Shown: positions 3,881 to 5,442 of the stretch, one piece after another
How the letters are laid out: each line of letters starts with the position of its first letter
Numbering within the stretch: the stretch's first letter is position 1
From: an uncultured Pseudorhodobacter sp.
GTDB lineage: Bacteria > Pseudomonadota > Alphaproteobacteria > Rhodobacterales > Rhodobacteraceae
DNA length: 5,442 bases
Assembly: GCA_945952425.1 (NCBI GenBank)
Contig: CAMFIX010000237.1
Span: 1-5,442 of the forward strand
Reading direction: 5' to 3'
The notes under the pieces: generated by a model
Database searches by the model: none
Seen by the model: the letters and a program-made list of their open reading frames with translations, nothing else
What the model was told of the DNA's origin: nothing
Program-made: the position numbers and the translations under genes

Positions 3881-4591
3881 TTACGCGCGTTCGCGGCGCG
3901 GAGCGCGCGGCGCGGGGCCGTCGGCCTGTTCGGCCAGGCGGCGGTCATGGGCTTGCGGATCGTGTTCCAGGATTTCGCCTTTGAAGATCCAGACCTTCAC
4001 CCCGATGATCCCGTAAGGGGTCTGGGCTTCGGACAAAGCATAGTCGATGTCGGCGCGCAGCGTGTGCAGCGGAACGCGGCCCTCGCGGTACCATTCGGTC
4101 CGCGCGATTTCCGCGCCGCCCAGACGGCCCCCGACGTTCACCCGGATGCCGAGCGCGCCGATGCGCATCGCATTCTGCACGCCGCGCTTCATGGCGCGCC
4201 GGAAGGAGACGCGGCGTTCCATCTGCTGGGCGATGCTCTCAGCGACCAGCTGAGCGTCCAGTTCCGGCTTGCGCACTTCGACGATGTTCAGATGCAGTTC
4301 GGACTTGGTGAAGACCGACAGCTTCTTGCGCAGCGTCTCGATGTCCGCGCCCTTCTTGCCGATGATCACGCCCGGACGCGCCGTGTGGATCGTCACGCGG
4401 CACTTCTTGTGCGGACGCTCGATGATGACCTTCGAAATGCCGGCCGCCTTGCACTCGGTATGCACGAAATCGCGCATCTTCAGGTCTTCCAGCAGCAGGT
4501 TGCCATAGTCTTTCGACTCGGCGAACCAGCGGCTGTCCCAGGTGCGGTTGACCTGCAGACGCATCCCGATCGGGTTGACTTTCTGACCCAT
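3881..4591 (-). CDS. rpsC: 30S ribosomal protein S3
   Basis: S3 lines the mRNA entry channel with S4 and S5 and has helicase-related contacts. The 236-residue product starts MGQKVNPIGMRLQVNRTWDS. It contains the type II KH domain with its IGKKG loop (77-81), followed by the C-terminal S3 domain (RRAMKRGVQNAMRIGALGIR, GRLGGAEIARTEWYREGRVP). A variable charged tail rich in Pro, Arg and Ala ends the protein. The ATG at 4591 shares one base with the rplV TAA (TAATG), and GGGGAGA lies 7 nt upstream; the open frame beyond it belongs to rplV in another phase. The overlap suggests translational coupling with L22. Confidence 0.98.
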   Translation of the reverse strand: MGQKVNPIGMRLQVNRTWDSRWFAESKDYGNLLLEDLKMRDFVHTECKAAGISKVIIERPHKKCRVTIHTARPGVIIGKKGADIETLRKKLSVFTKSELHLNIVEVRKPELDAQLVAESIAQQMERRVSFRRAMKRGVQNAMRIGALGIRVNVGGRLGGAEIARTEWYREGRVPLHTLRADIDYALSEAQTPYGIIGVKVWIFKGEILEHDPQAHDRRLAEQADGPAPRAPRRERA

Positions 4592-4971
4592 TACGCAGTC
4601 TCCCCGACTTGGCGCAGCTTGATGGTGATTTCGCTGAACGGCTTCATGATCTTGCCGAAGCGACCACGCGCCCGCGGACGGCCACGCTTCATGACGAGGT
4701 TCTTGCCGACCCAGGCCTCGGCGACGACCAGGTTGTCGACGTCCAGGTTGTGGTTGTTTTCGGCATTGGCAATCGCCGACTGCAGGCACTTCTTCACGTC
4801 GCCCGCGATGCGGCGCTTCGAGAAGGTCAGGTCCGACAGGGCCTTGTCGACTTTCTTGCCGCGGATCAGACCGGCGACGAGGTTCAGCTTCTGCTCGGAG
4901 CCGCGCAGCATGCGGGCCACGGCCATCGCTTCGTTGTCCGCCACGCGGCGCGGATTCTTTTCCTTACCCAT
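4591..4971 (-). CDS. rplV: 50S ribosomal protein L22
   Basis: L22 binds all domains of 23S rRNA, and its long beta-hairpin reaches into the peptide tunnel, where macrolides and stalling peptides act. The 126-residue product begins MGKEKNPRRVADNEAMAVAR. It has the globular core SEQKLNLVAGLIRGKKVDKA and AIANAENNHNLDVDNLVV, and the hairpin MKRGRPRARGRFGKIMKP at about residues 94-111. I see no deletion in the hairpin of the kind linked to erythromycin resistance. It begins 3 nt after rpsS and overlaps rpsC by one base. The N-terminal extension before NEAMAVAR is typical of alphaproteobacterial L22. Confidence 0.98.
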   Translation of the reverse strand: MGKEKNPRRVADNEAMAVARMLRGSEQKLNLVAGLIRGKKVDKALSDLTFSKRRIAGDVKKCLQSAIANAENNHNLDVDNLVVAEAWVGKNLVMKRGRPRARGRFGKIMKPFSEITIKLRQVGETA

Positions 4972-4974
4972 GGC

Positions 4975-5253
4975 TTACTTCCTCTTCGCTTTCTTGTCGG
5001 CGGCATGGCCGTAGTAGGTCCGGGTCGGCGAGTATTCACCGAACTTCTGACCGATCATCTCTTCGGTCACCGAGACCGGGATGTGCTTCTTGCCGTTGTA
5101 GACGCCGAAGGTCAGACCGACGAACTGCGGCAGGATGGTGGAGCGGCGCGACCAGATCTTGATCACTTCCGACTTGCCCGAGGCCTTGGCCTTTTCGGCC
5201 TTCGTCAGCAGGTAGCCGTCGACGAACGGGCCTTTCCAGAGGGAACGTGCCAT
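4975..5253 (-). CDS. rpsS: 30S ribosomal protein S19
   Basis: S19 is in the head of the small subunit, pairs with S13 and contacts L5 through an inter-subunit bridge. The 92-residue protein is of normal length. It starts MARSLWKGPFVDGYLL, has the central KIWSRRSTILPQFVGLTF, and carries the S19 signature at about residues 53-77 (NGKKHIPVSV, then MIGQKFGEYSPT). The C terminus is the usual Lys-rich tail (KKAKRK). It follows rplB by 3 nt, precedes rplV by 3 nt, and is clearly co-transcribed with both. Confidence 0.98.
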   Translation of the reverse strand: MARSLWKGPFVDGYLLTKAEKAKASGKSEVIKIWSRRSTILPQFVGLTFGVYNGKKHIPVSVTEEMIGQKFGEYSPTRTYYGHAADKKAKRK

Positions 5254-5256
5254 GGA

Positions 5257-5442
5257 TTAGCGCCCTTTCTTCTTGGCGTGACGCGAGCGGACGATAAGCT
5301 TGTCCGACTGCTTCGGTTTGCGGGTCTTGTTGCCCTTGGTGCCCTTGCCCCACGGGGTAACCGGGTGACGGCCACCGGAGGTGCGGCCTTCACCACCACC
5401 ATGCGGGTGATCGATCGGGTTCATGGCGACACCGCGGACCGT
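5257..5442 (-). CDS. rplB: 50S ribosomal protein L2, C-terminal part (runs off the window)
   Basis: L2 binds 23S rRNA close to the peptidyl-transferase centre and is needed for subunit joining. Only the last 61 codons and the stop lie in the window. The translation TVRGVAMNPIDHPHGGGEGR is the most conserved part of L2 and includes the histidine equivalent to E. coli His229. It is followed by HPVTPWGKGTKGNKTRKP and the alphaproteobacterial ending RSRHAKKKGR. The TAA stop lies 3 nt before the rpsS start, as in a normal S10 operon. The start of the gene is outside the window. Confidence 0.98.
   Translation of the reverse strand, partial: TVRGVAMNPIDHPHGGGEGRTSGGRHPVTPWGKGTKGNKTRKPKQSDKLIVRSRHAKKKGR

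Noticed and set aside
3026..5014. Very long open frame on the plus strand opposite the ribosomal genes
   Set aside because: It lies antisense to rplV, rpsC, rplP and the ABM-like gene. Its translation is compositionally odd and matches no family I know. GC-rich third positions remove stop codons from the opposite strand, which explains it.

Overview
The window is a stretch of the S10-spc ribosomal protein gene cluster, read entirely from the minus strand. The protein sequences point to an alphaproteobacterium, most likely Rhodobacterales (Rhodobacter/Paracoccus-like). The clues are an L2 tail ending in RSRHAKKKGR, S17 with the motif EECAPIS, GC-rich coding sequence, and long spurious open frames on the opposite strand. 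The genus is inferred from memory of these families, not from a search.

In transcription order (high to low coordinates) the first block is rplB (3' end only), rpsS, rplV, rpsC and rplP, tightly packed with 1-nt overlaps or gaps of a few bases. It ends in a strong GC-rich hairpin (3404-3431) that looks like an intrinsic terminator just after rplP. The last block is rpmC, rpsQ, rplN, rplX and rplE (5' end only), preceded by its own promoter candidate (about 1451-1479) and a roughly 100-nt structured leader. In most bacteria rplP and rpmC touch or overlap. Here about 2.1 kb of unrelated sequence (1344-3454) separates them.

The interrupting block holds five genes, all in the same orientation as the ribosomal genes. 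They are a small dimeric alpha/beta-barrel (ABM-like) protein, a putative 2OG-Fe(II) oxygenase of the TIGR02466 type, a BrnT toxin/BrnA antitoxin pair, and a 79-residue HTH-like protein of unknown role. Between brnA and the HTH-like gene lies a 44-bp almost perfect palindrome. BrnTA and the HTH-like gene each have a plausible promoter of their own, whereas none is obvious for the ABM/oxygenase pair, which may depend on read-through from rplP.

The ribosomal proteins form the core of both subunits: S3, S17 and S19 in the small subunit, and L2, L5, L14, L16, L22, L24 and L29 in the large. The points worth a second look are how the split cluster is re-transcribed (terminator, promoter, leader with mutually exclusive hairpins), the palindrome beside the HTH-like gene, and a 2OG oxygenase one gene away from rplP, since L16 is a known substrate of a different 2OG oxygenase in E. 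coli. I see no rRNA, tRNA, CRISPR array, insertion sequence or prophage gene. I do not see evidence that the accessory genes act together as a single new system.
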